DNA of 64,000 bases from an uncultured Bacteroidales bacterium (GTDB lineage: Bacteria > Bacteroidota > Bacteroidia > Bacteroidales > Paludibacteraceae), in assembly GCA_944321895.1 (NCBI GenBank), contig CALUNA010000008.1:54055-118054 (forward strand), read 5' to 3'. The first letter of the stretch is position 1. The number at the start of each line of letters is the position of its first letter. The notes below the pieces were generated by a model that worked only from the letters and a program-made list of their open reading frames with translations, made no database searches and was not told the origin of the DNA. Of the stretch, positions 1-7,536 are shown piece after piece. Position numbers and translations under genes: made by a program.

Positions 1-119
1 TCTGGATAGACTTCTTCCGTGTTGATGGCCTTGCATGTGAACGGGATGTCAAGTTTTGCCAGCAATTCCTTGCGGCGGGGCGATTGCGATCCGAGAATGA
101 TTTGGTATTGTTCTAACAT
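1..119 (-). CDS. maf: Maf-family nucleotide pyrophosphatase, N-terminal part
   Basis: The gene runs off the left edge, so only about 39 N-terminal residues are visible. They contain LGSQSPRRKELL, the phosphate-binding signature of Maf/YhdE-type nucleoside triphosphate pyrophosphatases, which hydrolyse non-canonical or modified dNTPs in the cytoplasm. The ATG at 119-117 overlaps the TAA of the upstream TonB-dependent receptor by one base (TAATG), which suggests translational coupling or at least cotranscription. Family assignment is firm from the motif; the catalytic Asp and the rest of the fold lie outside the window. Confidence 0.85.
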   Translation of the reverse strand, partial: MLEQYQIILGSQSPRRKELLAKLDIPFTCKAINTEEVYP

Positions 120-2578
120 TAGTCGGTAAAATCAGTTTCCATGTTTCCGTTGTAAGTATCGGAAGCATTTTTTTCGTTTCTGTTCATTTTGGGTTTCATG
201 TTTCCGAAGTTGTAGGTTAGCATGAGGTTCAGATGCCGCCCCATGAATCTGTTTTCGGAAATCTGGTAGAAGTTGTCGCCCCAGCGTTCGCTGCTGCGGT
301 TGCGTGAGTTCAAAATATCCCTTACGGAAAAATTAAGCCCCAGTTTGCGGTCGAAGAATGTTTTCCGCAATCCCAGGTCTATGGCATACATGTGTGTCGT
401 TTTGCCTTGTATAACCAGTTGCGGAGAGGAATAGCGGCCGGTGATTTGTCCGGAGAAATCCTTGCCGAACATCATCATGGCATTGATTCGTGCGGTCCAG
501 GCAAAGTTATGTTGTCCATCTATATGGACGGTGGTCGTGTTGTTGAAGGTGTATTCTGCTTCATCCATCGTGCTGTAATAGCCGCTTACGGAGGTTGTCA
601 GCTGCAGAAATTCCTTGAACAGCCTGTTTTTTGCAATCAATTCAATACCCAGCCGCTGCGATTGTGAAACATTGATGTATGTGTTTTCCATAATACCTGC
701 ATTGTTTACGTATCGGACGTTCTGGATGACATCATCCGTAAAGCGGTAGAACAGTCCGCCGGAGAGCGTTTGTCCGCTTTTCCAGTTTTTCAGGTAGTTC
801 AGTTCCAGTGCCGATGAAAATTCAGGAAGCAAATCTCCGTTTCCGTATGAAATGTTGGTGGAATCGGAAAAATCCCGGAAAGGGTTTATCTGCCTTCCGC
901 GCGGCCGGTCAATGCGCCGCGTGTAGTTCAGCTGTATTTCATCTTCTTTTGGCAGAACGTACGACAAATATGCGCTCGGAAACAGTTGCAGGTAGCTTTT
1001 GGGCTCGTTGGGTATATCCAAGGTGGAGGTTTGACGCAACATGTATTCGGCACGCAATCCGACTTGTGCGCTCAGCTTGTCAAAAAAACGGTTGCCATAG
1101 GTCACGTATGCCGCATGGCGTTGTTCCTTGTATTCGAACTTGTCCTTGTAGGAGGCAATTTCTTCTCCTGTCATGCGGTCAATGGCTCCTGAATTGCTGA
1201 GGTTGTTTTGCAAAGTGGTTTGCCATCCTGCTTCCATCCGGCTTCCTTCCGTGATTTTGTAGGTGTAATCAGCTTTGAACTCCCAGGTGTTGTTGTGTCC
1301 ATCGCTGTATTGTTCCTGGCTGTTTTCCAGTTCGGGTGTTCCGCTTGTCAGGTCGTTTTGTGTATAGATGGACACATTGTCGTTCATGAAATTCCGTGTC
1401 GACGCACTGACAAACAAGTTGTGGGCCTTGGTGAAGTCAATGTTGTAGTCGAGCGAGAAATTGTAGCTCGGCCTGTGTCCGCTTGCCGTTTCCAGACGTT
1501 CATAGTCGCGCAGGGCTGTGCCGCTTGGAATTTCCGTAAGCCAGTAATGGGTGTTGTTGTCCTGTTTGCTTTTGTTGGCAAACATGCCGAATCCGGAAAA
1601 GCCGATGGAACTGTTGTCCGTGATGCGGACATCTATGCCGGCGCGTGTGAAGATGCCGCTCATGACCCTGTTGTTGTCGCCTGTCTGGTAGAGGCGCGTG
1701 GTGTCGGATGCGTTGTAGTTGTAACGGTCGCTCATGCTGCTGCCGACAGCTCGCATTTGCCGGTAACCAATGTTTATGTAGGTGTCCACAATGCCTTTGC
1801 TGTAATTGAAATTGATGCCTGCCATGCCTCCCGGAATGGCTCCCCAAGGATACAGAATGCCGGCATTTGCACTGCCGTAGTAGCCGCCCTTGCGGTTTTT
1901 TTTCATGACTAGGTTAATAACGCCGGCCGTACCTTCCGGGCTGTATTTGGCTGATGGATTGGTGATGACTTCTATTTCTTCAATATTCTCGGCCGGCAAT
2001 TGCTGGAGTATTTGTGCACGGTTTTCCGCTGTCAGGCCGGATGGTTTCCCGTTTATCCAGATTTCTACATTTTCATTGTTCCGCAACGAAATGTTGCCTT
2101 CGTTGTCAACCTCGACCGACGGAATGTTCTCCAATACATCCGTGGCCGCACCCCCGGCCGATGCTATGTTCTGGTCGACGGAAAAGACTTTTCTGTCCAG
2201 TTCAAAGCGCATGGTGGTTCCCTGGGCTACGACTTCTACTTCCTGCAGCACCTGGTTGTCTTCGTTCAGATAGATTTTGCCCAGATCCACGGCCTTGTCT
2301 TCAATGGTGAATGTCTGTGATTTTTCGGTGTATCCGATAAACGAGAAGACGATCTTGTAACTTCCTTTTGCAATGTTCTTCAGTTCGAAGCTGCCGTCCT
2401 CATCCGTGCTGTTTCCCGTAATGGGGACGGTGTTGTCCGGTTTGTAAAGTGATACGTTCGCAAAGTCAATGGGCATGCGGGTTTTCCCGTCAAGCAATAC
2501 GCCTTTGACCGAATATTGGGAAAATGCCGCAACTGCGGACAGCCATAGCAATACGCTTAGAAAAACACTCTTTTTCAT
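119..2578 (-). CDS. TonB-dependent receptor-type outer membrane beta-barrel protein
   Basis: An 819-residue outer membrane protein. A signal peptide (about 1-20) is followed by a carboxypeptidase-regulatory-like beta-sandwich (about 22-110, starting SVKGVLLDGKTRMPIDFANV), a plug domain (about 125-225, with IEEIEVITNPSAKYSPEGTAG) and a barrel of about 590 residues rich in aromatic beta-strands. This is the usual architecture of the Bacteroidetes 'outer membrane beta-barrel' TonB-receptor relatives. It has no SusD partner, so it is unlikely to be a glycan SusC; the substrate is unknown. It is followed by maf with a one-base overlap. aroQ lies 77 bp upstream on the same strand and may or may not share its transcript. 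Confidence 0.85.
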   Translation of the reverse strand: MKKSVFLSVLLWLSAVAAFSQYSVKGVLLDGKTRMPIDFANVSLYKPDNTVPITGNSTDEDGSFELKNIAKGSYKIVFSFIGYTEKSQTFTIEDKAVDLGKIYLNEDNQVLQEVEVVAQGTTMRFELDRKVFSVDQNIASAGGAATDVLENIPSVEVDNEGNISLRNNENVEIWINGKPSGLTAENRAQILQQLPAENIEEIEVITNPSAKYSPEGTAGVINLVMKKNRKGGYYGSANAGILYPWGAIPGGMAGINFNYSKGIVDTYINIGYRQMRAVGSSMSDRYNYNASDTTRLYQTGDNNRVMSGIFTRAGIDVRITDNSSIGFSGFGMFANKSKQDNNTHYWLTEIPSGTALRDYERLETASGHRPSYNFSLDYNIDFTKAHNLFVSASTRNFMNDNVSIYTQNDLTSGTPELENSQEQYSDGHNNTWEFKADYTYKITEGSRMEAGWQTTLQNNLSNSGAIDRMTGEEIASYKDKFEYKEQRHAAYVTYGNRFFDKLSAQVGLRAEYMLRQTSTLDIPNEPKSYLQLFPSAYLSYVLPKEDEIQLNYTRRIDRPRGRQINPFRDFSDSTNISYGNGDLLPEFSSALELNYLKNWKSGQTLSGGLFYRFTDDVIQNVRYVNNAGIMENTYINVSQSQRLGIELIAKNRLFKEFLQLTTSVSGYYSTMDEAEYTFNNTTTVHIDGQHNFAWTARINAMMMFGKDFSGQITGRYSSPQLVIQGKTTHMYAIDLGLRKTFFDRKLGLNFSVRDILNSRNRSSERWGDNFYQISENRFMGRHLNLMLTYNFGNMKPKMNRNEKNASDTYNGNMETDFTD

Positions 2579-2655
2579 AATCCTTTTTCAAAACACACTT
2601 ATGCACATAGACTATTGTCGTGTGTTGATGTTTAATGCCTGTAAGTTAAATTCTG

Positions 2656-3087
2656 TTATTCTCGTGTTTCCAACAGGGCGATGATGGCCAATTGGTAAGA
2701 AGCAAGTCCGAATCCGCAAATTACTCCCTTGCATACGGGGCTCAGGTATGAATGCCTGCGGAATTCTTCGCGTGCATGCACGTTGCTGATGTGTACTTCA
2801 ATTACGGGTGTCCGAATGGCCTTGATGGCATCTGCCAGGGCAATGGATGTATGTGTGTATGCACCGGCGTTCAGTACGATACCGTCGTATTCAAAACCAG
2901 TTTCATGCAGTTTGTCTATCAGTGCGCCTTCGTGGTTGCTTTGGAAATATTCAATGTCCGCTTTTGAGCCGAAGTCTGCGCGCAATTGTTGCAGATATGG
3001 TTCAAAGCCGGTCTTGCCGTAAATTTCCGGTTCACGTTGGCCTAACAGGTTCAGGTTAGGTCCGTTTAAGATCAGAATCCTTTTCAT
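2656..3087 (-). CDS. aroQ: 3-dehydroquinate dehydratase, type II
   Basis: A 143-residue cytoplasmic enzyme that dehydrates 3-dehydroquinate to 3-dehydroshikimate in the shikimate pathway. Type II hallmarks are all present: GPNLNLLGQREPEIYG near the N-terminus (including the catalytic-loop Arg and Tyr), QSNHEG, NAGAYTHTSIAL, and EVHISNVHAREEFR with the catalytic His. The length is typical of the dodecameric type II enzyme. It lies 13 bp downstream of the SemiSWEET gene and is probably cotranscribed with it from the promoter near 3405. Confidence 0.96.
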   Translation of the reverse strand: MKRILILNGPNLNLLGQREPEIYGKTGFEPYLQQLRADFGSKADIEYFQSNHEGALIDKLHETGFEYDGIVLNAGAYTHTSIALADAIKAIRTPVIEVHISNVHAREEFRRHSYLSPVCKGVICGFGLASYQLAIIALLETRE

Positions 3088-3100
3088 GTCCTTAAAAAAA

Positions 3101-3379
3101 CTATATGCGGTTGTTTTCCCTTGTTTTGTTTTTGATGCATTTGTATAGCACGTAGAATGATGGAATCAGGCAAATGCCGTTGGTAAGCCAGATAACGGTG
3201 GTGGCTGACAGAATGCCGTACAGGAACCAGCAGAACACGCCGCCGGTCAATATGGAAAACATAAGTAGCGATATGCTTTCCGTCTTGCCGGTTTTATAGA
3301 CGAGCCATGCCTGCGGGAATTGTGAAACAGCCATGCATATGCCGGCTGCATATCCGATTATATTGATGAGAATTTCCAT
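3101..3379 (-). CDS. SemiSWEET-type small sugar transporter (PQ-loop)
   Basis: A 92-residue membrane protein with three predicted transmembrane helices and a PQ-loop motif (AVSQFPQAW, residues about 17-25). This is a single triple-helix bundle as in bacterial SemiSWEETs, which dimerise to form a facilitated sugar (or small solute) carrier. The ATG at 3379 is chosen over a longer in-frame start at 3403 because a -7 promoter element occupies 3401-3408, so the longer start would lie at or before the transcription start. aroQ follows at 13 bp. The substrate cannot be told from sequence. Confidence 0.85.
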   Translation of the reverse strand: MEILINIIGYAAGICMAVSQFPQAWLVYKTGKTESISLLMFSILTGGVFCWFLYGILSATTVIWLTNGICLIPSFYVLYKCIKNKTRENNRI

Positions 3380-3400
3380 GCTTTTCTGTCTTCGGAGCAA

Positions 3401-3408
3401 CAAAGGTA
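3401..3408 (-). promoter_or_regulatory. Bacteroidetes -7 element (TACCTTTG) for SemiSWEET-aroQ
   Basis: The minus strand reads TACCTTTG, matching the TAnnTTTG consensus, about 22 bp upstream of the ATG at 3379. It decides the start of the SemiSWEET gene. Confidence 0.6.
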
Positions 3409-3435
3409 AGGAAAATTAAAAAAATGCTCAAACAA

Positions 3436-3471
3436 AAAAACGTACGATAACAAGATGTTACGTACGTTTTT
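3436..3471 (-). terminator. Intrinsic terminator after serA
   Basis: Inverted repeat AAAAACGTACG / CGTACGTTTTT with a further inner TAAC/GTTA pairing. On the minus strand the stem is followed by a run of T. It sits 20 bp past the serA stop and before the SemiSWEET promoter, so it separates the two transcription units. Confidence 0.75.
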
Positions 3472-3491
3472 CATATTTTTACCGATGGAGA

Positions 3492-4409
3492 TTAGTTTAC
3501 CCTGAATTTTTCATTACCGTTCACTAAAAAATCGACAATTTGCCTTGCTGCGGCAATGCCGGCATTGATATTGGCTTCAGCCGTTTGGGCGCCCATCTTT
3601 TTCGGTGTGGAGAAATAGCGTCCGGCGAATTTCTCACTCATGGCGGCATGGTTGCCGGGCATGATGTCGGTGACATATTTGAAATCGGCGCGTTCTTCCA
3701 TGAACTGTTCCATGCCGGCCTCATCAATGACTTCCTTGCGTGCGGTGTTCACCAATATGGCACCTTTGGGCATGCGTCCCAGCAGGTCTTTATTGATGGA
3801 ATTTTTTGTTTCGGCCGTTGCAGGAATGTGCAGTGAAACGATGTCATTGCCGGCATACAGTTCTTCAACGGATTTAAGAGCTTTCACGCCATCTTTCTCA
3901 ATGACTTCGGTCGGGCAATAGGCATCGTATGCGGAAATTTCCATGCCAAAACCTTTGGCTATGCGGGCCACATTGCGGCCGACATTGCCATAGGCGTGTA
4001 TGCCCAGGCGCTTGCCTTTCAGTTCCGTACCGGAAGTTCCGTTGTAGAAATTGCGCACGGCATATACCAACAGGCCGAATACCAGTTCTGCCACGGCGTT
4101 GGAATTTTGTCCGGGTGTGTTCATGACACAAACGCCTGCAGCCGTAGCGGCCTGCAAGTCTACATTATCGTAACCGGCACCGGCACGTACAATGATTTTC
4201 AGCGCTTTGGCTGCATTGATTACTTCCGCATCGATAATGTCGGAGCGGATGATGATGGCATCGGCATCACAAACAGCGTCAAGCAATTGTTTCTTGGCTG
4301 TATATTTTTCCAGCAGGGCCAGTTCAAAGCCCGCAGTTTCAATCTCCTTGCGGATACCGTCCACGGCTATTTTTGCGAACGGTTTTTCAGTGGCAACTAA
4401 AATCTTCAT
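3492..4409 (-). CDS. serA: D-3-phosphoglycerate dehydrogenase (short form)
   Basis: A 305-residue NAD-dependent D-2-hydroxyacid dehydrogenase, the first enzyme of serine synthesis (3-phosphoglycerate to 3-phosphohydroxypyruvate). The substrate and nucleotide domains are present, with a dinucleotide loop at GIHAYGNVGRN (the first Gly of GxGxxG is replaced by Ala), the catalytic Arg in VNTARKEV and a His in the MPGNHAAM segment. There is no C-terminal ACT domain, so serine feedback through ACT is not expected; this short form is common in Bacteroidetes. It lies 20 bp behind serC, which supports the assignment over other D-2-hydroxyacid dehydrogenases. Confidence 0.93.
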   Translation of the reverse strand: MKILVATEKPFAKIAVDGIRKEIETAGFELALLEKYTAKKQLLDAVCDADAIIIRSDIIDAEVINAAKALKIIVRAGAGYDNVDLQAATAAGVCVMNTPGQNSNAVAELVFGLLVYAVRNFYNGTSGTELKGKRLGIHAYGNVGRNVARIAKGFGMEISAYDAYCPTEVIEKDGVKALKSVEELYAGNDIVSLHIPATAETKNSINKDLLGRMPKGAILVNTARKEVIDEAGMEQFMEERADFKYVTDIMPGNHAAMSEKFAGRYFSTPKKMGAQTAEANINAGIAAARQIVDFLVNGNEKFRVN

Positions 4410-4429
4410 GTTCGGTTGATTTTGTTTGT

Positions 4430-5500
4430 TCAGGCATGTAGTTTTTCAAATTCGTGCATGCAGTCAATCAGGGCCTGCACGCTTTCAATTGGCAATGCGT
4501 TGTAGCAGGAAGCACGGAAGCCGCCGACGGAGCGGTGTCCTTTTATGCCGACCATGCCTTTGCCGGTTGCAAAAGTGATGAATTCGCTTTCAAGCGGCTT
4601 GTATTCCTCTTTCATGACAAAGCAGATGTTCATGCGCGAACGGTCTTCCTTGCGTGCTGTCCCGACGAACATTTTGCTGTTGTCAATGGCGTTGTAGAGC
4701 AATTCGGCTTTGGCGATGTTGCGTTTTTCCGCCCCTTCGACGCCGCCGTTGGCTTTGAGCCAGCGCAGTGTTTCCAATGCAGTGTAGATGGGCAGCACGG
4801 GCGGTGTGTTGAACATGGAGCCGTTGTCGATATGTGTCCGGTAGTCGAGCATGGTCGGAATGTGACGGCTTACCTTGCCCAGAATGTCGTTGCGGATAAT
4901 GACGAACGTAACGCCGGCCGGTGCCAGATTCTTTTGTGCTCCACCGTATATGATACCGTATTTGCTCACGTCAACGGGTCTTGAAAGAATGTCGGATGAC
5001 ATGTCGGCTACCAATGGAACGGGCGAGTCCAGGTCTTTCAGCAGTTCAGTGCCGTATATCGTGTTGTTTGTGGTGATATGAAAATAGTCGGCATCTGCCG
5101 GAATGACAAAATCTTTTGGAATAAACGTGTAGTTGGCATCTGCCGATGAGGCAACCTCTACCACTTCGCCGAAGCCTTTGGCTTCCTTCATGGCTTTTTT
5201 TGCCCAGACACCTGTGTTCAGGTATGCTGCTTTCTTTTCCAGCAGGTTGAACGGAACCATGCAGAATTGCAAACTTGCGCCTCCGCCCAGGAAAATAACG
5301 GAGTAGCCTTCCGGAATGTTGAGCAATTCCTTGAACAGGGCAACTGCTTCATCGACAATCGGCTGGAAATTTTTTGCCCTGTGGCTGATTTCAAGAATCG
5401 ACAAACCGTCATTCTGGAAGTCAAGGACAGCTTGTGCTGTCTTTTCAATCACTTCGCGCGGCAGGATGGATGGCCCCGCATTAAAATTATGCTTCTTCAT
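4430..5500 (-). CDS. serC: Phosphoserine aminotransferase
   Basis: A 356-residue PLP enzyme converting 3-phosphohydroxypyruvate and glutamate to phosphoserine; it also acts in pyridoxal phosphate synthesis in some bacteria. The N-terminus ([16 protein letters not shown]), the [10 protein letters not shown] loop and the PLP lysine in [12 protein letters not shown] are diagnostic. It is the first gene of a serC-serA operon. A -7 element at 5539-5546 lies about 40 bp upstream of the start. Confidence 0.97.
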   Translation of the reverse strand: MKKHNFNAGPSILPREVIEKTAQAVLDFQNDGLSILEISHRAKNFQPIVDEAVALFKELLNIPEGYSVIFLGGGASLQFCMVPFNLLEKKAAYLNTGVWAKKAMKEAKGFGEVVEVASSADANYTFIPKDFVIPADADYFHITTNNTIYGTELLKDLDSPVPLVADMSSDILSRPVDVSKYGIIYGGAQKNLAPAGVTFVIIRNDILGKVSRHIPTMLDYRTHIDNGSMFNTPPVLPIYTALETLRWLKANGGVEGAEKRNIAKAELLYNAIDNSKMFVGTARKEDRSRMNICFVMKEEYKPLESEFITFATGKGMVGIKGHRSVGGFRASCYNALPIESVQALIDCMHEFEKLHA

Positions 5501-5538
5501 ATACAGCTAGTTTGATATGTTTTTGGTGAATTTGTCCG

Positions 5539-5546
5539 CAAAAGTA
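5539..5546 (-). promoter_or_regulatory. -7 element (TACTTTTG) for serC-serA
   Basis: The minus strand reads TACTTTTG, an exact TAnnTTTG match, about 39 bp upstream of the serC ATG. Confidence 0.6.
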
Positions 5547-5715
5547 CATTTTTTTTTCGGTTATGTCAATTAAATTCCATCTAAACTTTCGTTTGTTCCA
5601 TGTTTTTGTCGGAAAGGTAATCCGAACGGTTATTCTTGTGTTGTAAAAGTCAAAGCTTTACCGGACGGATTTGCGGGAAAAGCTGGAGTATGTTGTTTAT
5701 GTGCTGACCATAAAG

Positions 5716-5742
5716 AAAGGCCTGCGTATCGTGCAGGCCTTT
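5716..5742 (-). terminator. Intrinsic terminator after the 5777-7147 gene
   Basis: Perfect 10-bp stem AAAGGCCTGC / GCAGGCCTTT with a 7-base loop, 35 bp past the stop of the upstream gene on the minus strand. It separates that gene from serC. Confidence 0.8.
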
Positions 5743-5776
5743 GGGCTAATGTTGGTCTTTGGAAATGCTCATGTCT

Positions 5777-7147
5777 TTATTTGACAATGATTTTATGTGT
5801 TTTGCCTGCTACCGACAATATGTACATGCCTGGTTCAACCCGTATGCCGTATTGGTCACGGGCATGTTGTTGGTCAATAAGCTGGCCGGTAATGGAAAAC
5901 AACCGGATAGCGGCACTTCCATTGAAGTATGCTTCTATGTTTTGTCCGTTCACGCTGATTCTGGGCGCAACGGAAGTCTCGGCCAATTCTGTTGCTGTTC
6001 CGTTTGAAACGCTGAATGTTGTTGAATATTCGTTTGAGCTGACAGTATCGTTGTGACAAATGGTTTCGTAATGGATGTTCAGATTGTATGTGCCGTTGTC
6101 CAAACCGGTGCTGATGTTTGTTGCTTCAGCTGTTTGCCATATTGTTTCATATTCGGGCGTTTCCGGATCTGCATCCGTGTACATGCCGATTCTGTTTGCG
6201 CGTATGATTTCATTATTTTGTGTTATGGTGTAGCACATGTAAGCTGCAATGTCTTTGGGCATTATTTTAAGCAGGTCATTTGCTTTTTCTGCTCCGGCAG
6301 GACCATCTGCGCCAATGCGTGCGGAAACGCTGGTCGTTCCGCCGTTCAGTAAAAGGGGTGATGAATTGGAAAAGGTGCCTTGCTCGGCAGCCAAATCGGT
6401 TGCATTGCTCAGTGTAGCTTCTGCGCCAATGCCGATGAGGTCCGTGTCCAATAAGGTTACCAGTTTGTGTACGTCTGCGTCATTGAATGTGAGTGTGTTG
6501 CGATTGTACGAAACCTGCCATCTCACTTTCCCGTTGGCAGCATTGTTAAGTCTGTATTTTGATCCGGCAGTCAGCAGAACATCGGCAGTCAGCACGGTGC
6601 TGCTTGCCGGAGAAATGGCAACTTCAACGGCTCCCTTGTAGTTTGTATAGGTAAAGGAGCAGACGGTGAGCCCGTTCTCGTCCGGAGCGGAAAAAGGATG
6701 GTCGGTTGTGAATGTGGTGCTTGTATTCAAGTATAGAAGTTGTGCATCACACAGGAATTTGATATACGGACTTTCTGCGGGTTGGTAGATTTTTGCCCGG
6801 AATGTTACGTCTTTTTCCTCCTGAAGTGTGAATTGCCTTCCTGCATTGACCGAGGCCTGATGTGTTGACTGGCTGCCGGTTCCGTCGGCAAAAACAACCT
6901 GGTATTCATAATTTCCGGCAGGCAGTGTCAGCGTTTTTGAATAAATGTCGCTGCCATCCGATGGCGCGTCCATTAGATAGGCATCTGTAGGTGTATCACC
7001 ATCCATCTGGATTGCGGTGCCTATGGTACCGGTCGGTATTGCTGTTTCAGATGGAACCATGTTGAAACGAATGTAAAGATTTTGTGCTTGTGCGCTCATG
7101 GATACGAAACATAAGGCAGCAAGACTTAAAGTGAATAAATTTTTCAT
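5777..7147 (-). CDS. Secreted protein with type IX-like C-terminal sorting domain, function unknown
   Basis: A 456-residue protein with a signal peptide (about 1-21, ending SMSAQA) and a C-terminal domain of about 70 residues (SVNGQNIEAYF ... GMYILSVAGKTHKIIVK). That tail matches the Por-secretion-system sorting domains of Bacteroidetes, so export through the outer membrane by the type IX system is expected. The middle is a series of beta-rich segments, the first resembling an early-set or starch-binding-like fold (LPAGNYEYQVVFADG). No catalytic motif was recognised. It stands alone, with its own terminator downstream, divergent from the GH92 gene. A glycan-binding or surface role is only a guess. 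Confidence 0.75.
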   Translation of the reverse strand: MKNLFTLSLAALCFVSMSAQAQNLYIRFNMVPSETAIPTGTIGTAIQMDGDTPTDAYLMDAPSDGSDIYSKTLTLPAGNYEYQVVFADGTGSQSTHQASVNAGRQFTLQEEKDVTFRAKIYQPAESPYIKFLCDAQLLYLNTSTTFTTDHPFSAPDENGLTVCSFTYTNYKGAVEVAISPASSTVLTADVLLTAGSKYRLNNAANGKVRWQVSYNRNTLTFNDADVHKLVTLLDTDLIGIGAEATLSNATDLAAEQGTFSNSSPLLLNGGTTSVSARIGADGPAGAEKANDLLKIMPKDIAAYMCYTITQNNEIIRANRIGMYTDADPETPEYETIWQTAEATNISTGLDNGTYNLNIHYETICHNDTVSSNEYSTTFSVSNGTATELAETSVAPRISVNGQNIEAYFNGSAAIRLFSITGQLIDQQHARDQYGIRVEPGMYILSVAGKTHKIIVK

Positions 7148-7491
7148 GATAGTAATTTTATGAATTGAACTTATGTTGATTGTTTTGCTCTGCGAAATAA
7201 CATATATATAACAAAACCGGATAGCAGAATCTTCGTTGTTTGTGCAAGAATATTGGAATTTGCGGAATTTGCCATTCTTTTTCCAATTATGCAGCCGGCA
7301 AGAGCTGTCTTTGTCGGTGATGTACTGCTACTTTGGCCGCATCCGTGTTTCCCCGTTTCCTGAAGTCTTCCTGAAGTCGTTTTGATGTAAGATTTTTGTT
7401 TGCTCTTCCTGTTTTTCTGTTATCCGGTTGGCGTTGTAGTATTCTTGTATTGAAATCCAATATATTTATATGCTTCTGCTGAAAATACCCA
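7148..7491. other. Divergent intergenic region
   Basis: This gap lies between the divergent sorted-protein gene and the GH92 gene. It is A+T-rich near both ends, with an imperfect repeat of CTGAAGTC around 7360-7378. No convincing gene is seen. Its open frame on the minus strand lacks codon character and overlaps the GH92 promoter. Confidence 0.5.
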
Positions 7492-7499
7492 TACATTTG
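7492..7499 (+). promoter_or_regulatory. -7 element (TACATTTG) for the GH92/GH5 cluster
   Basis: Exact TAnnTTTG match 37 bp upstream of the ATG at 7537. It rules out the longer in-frame GTG at 7504, which would fall at the transcription start. Confidence 0.6.
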
Positions 7500-7536
7500 C
7501 CTCGTGATAGGTTTTGAGCAGCAAAAACAATTTCTC

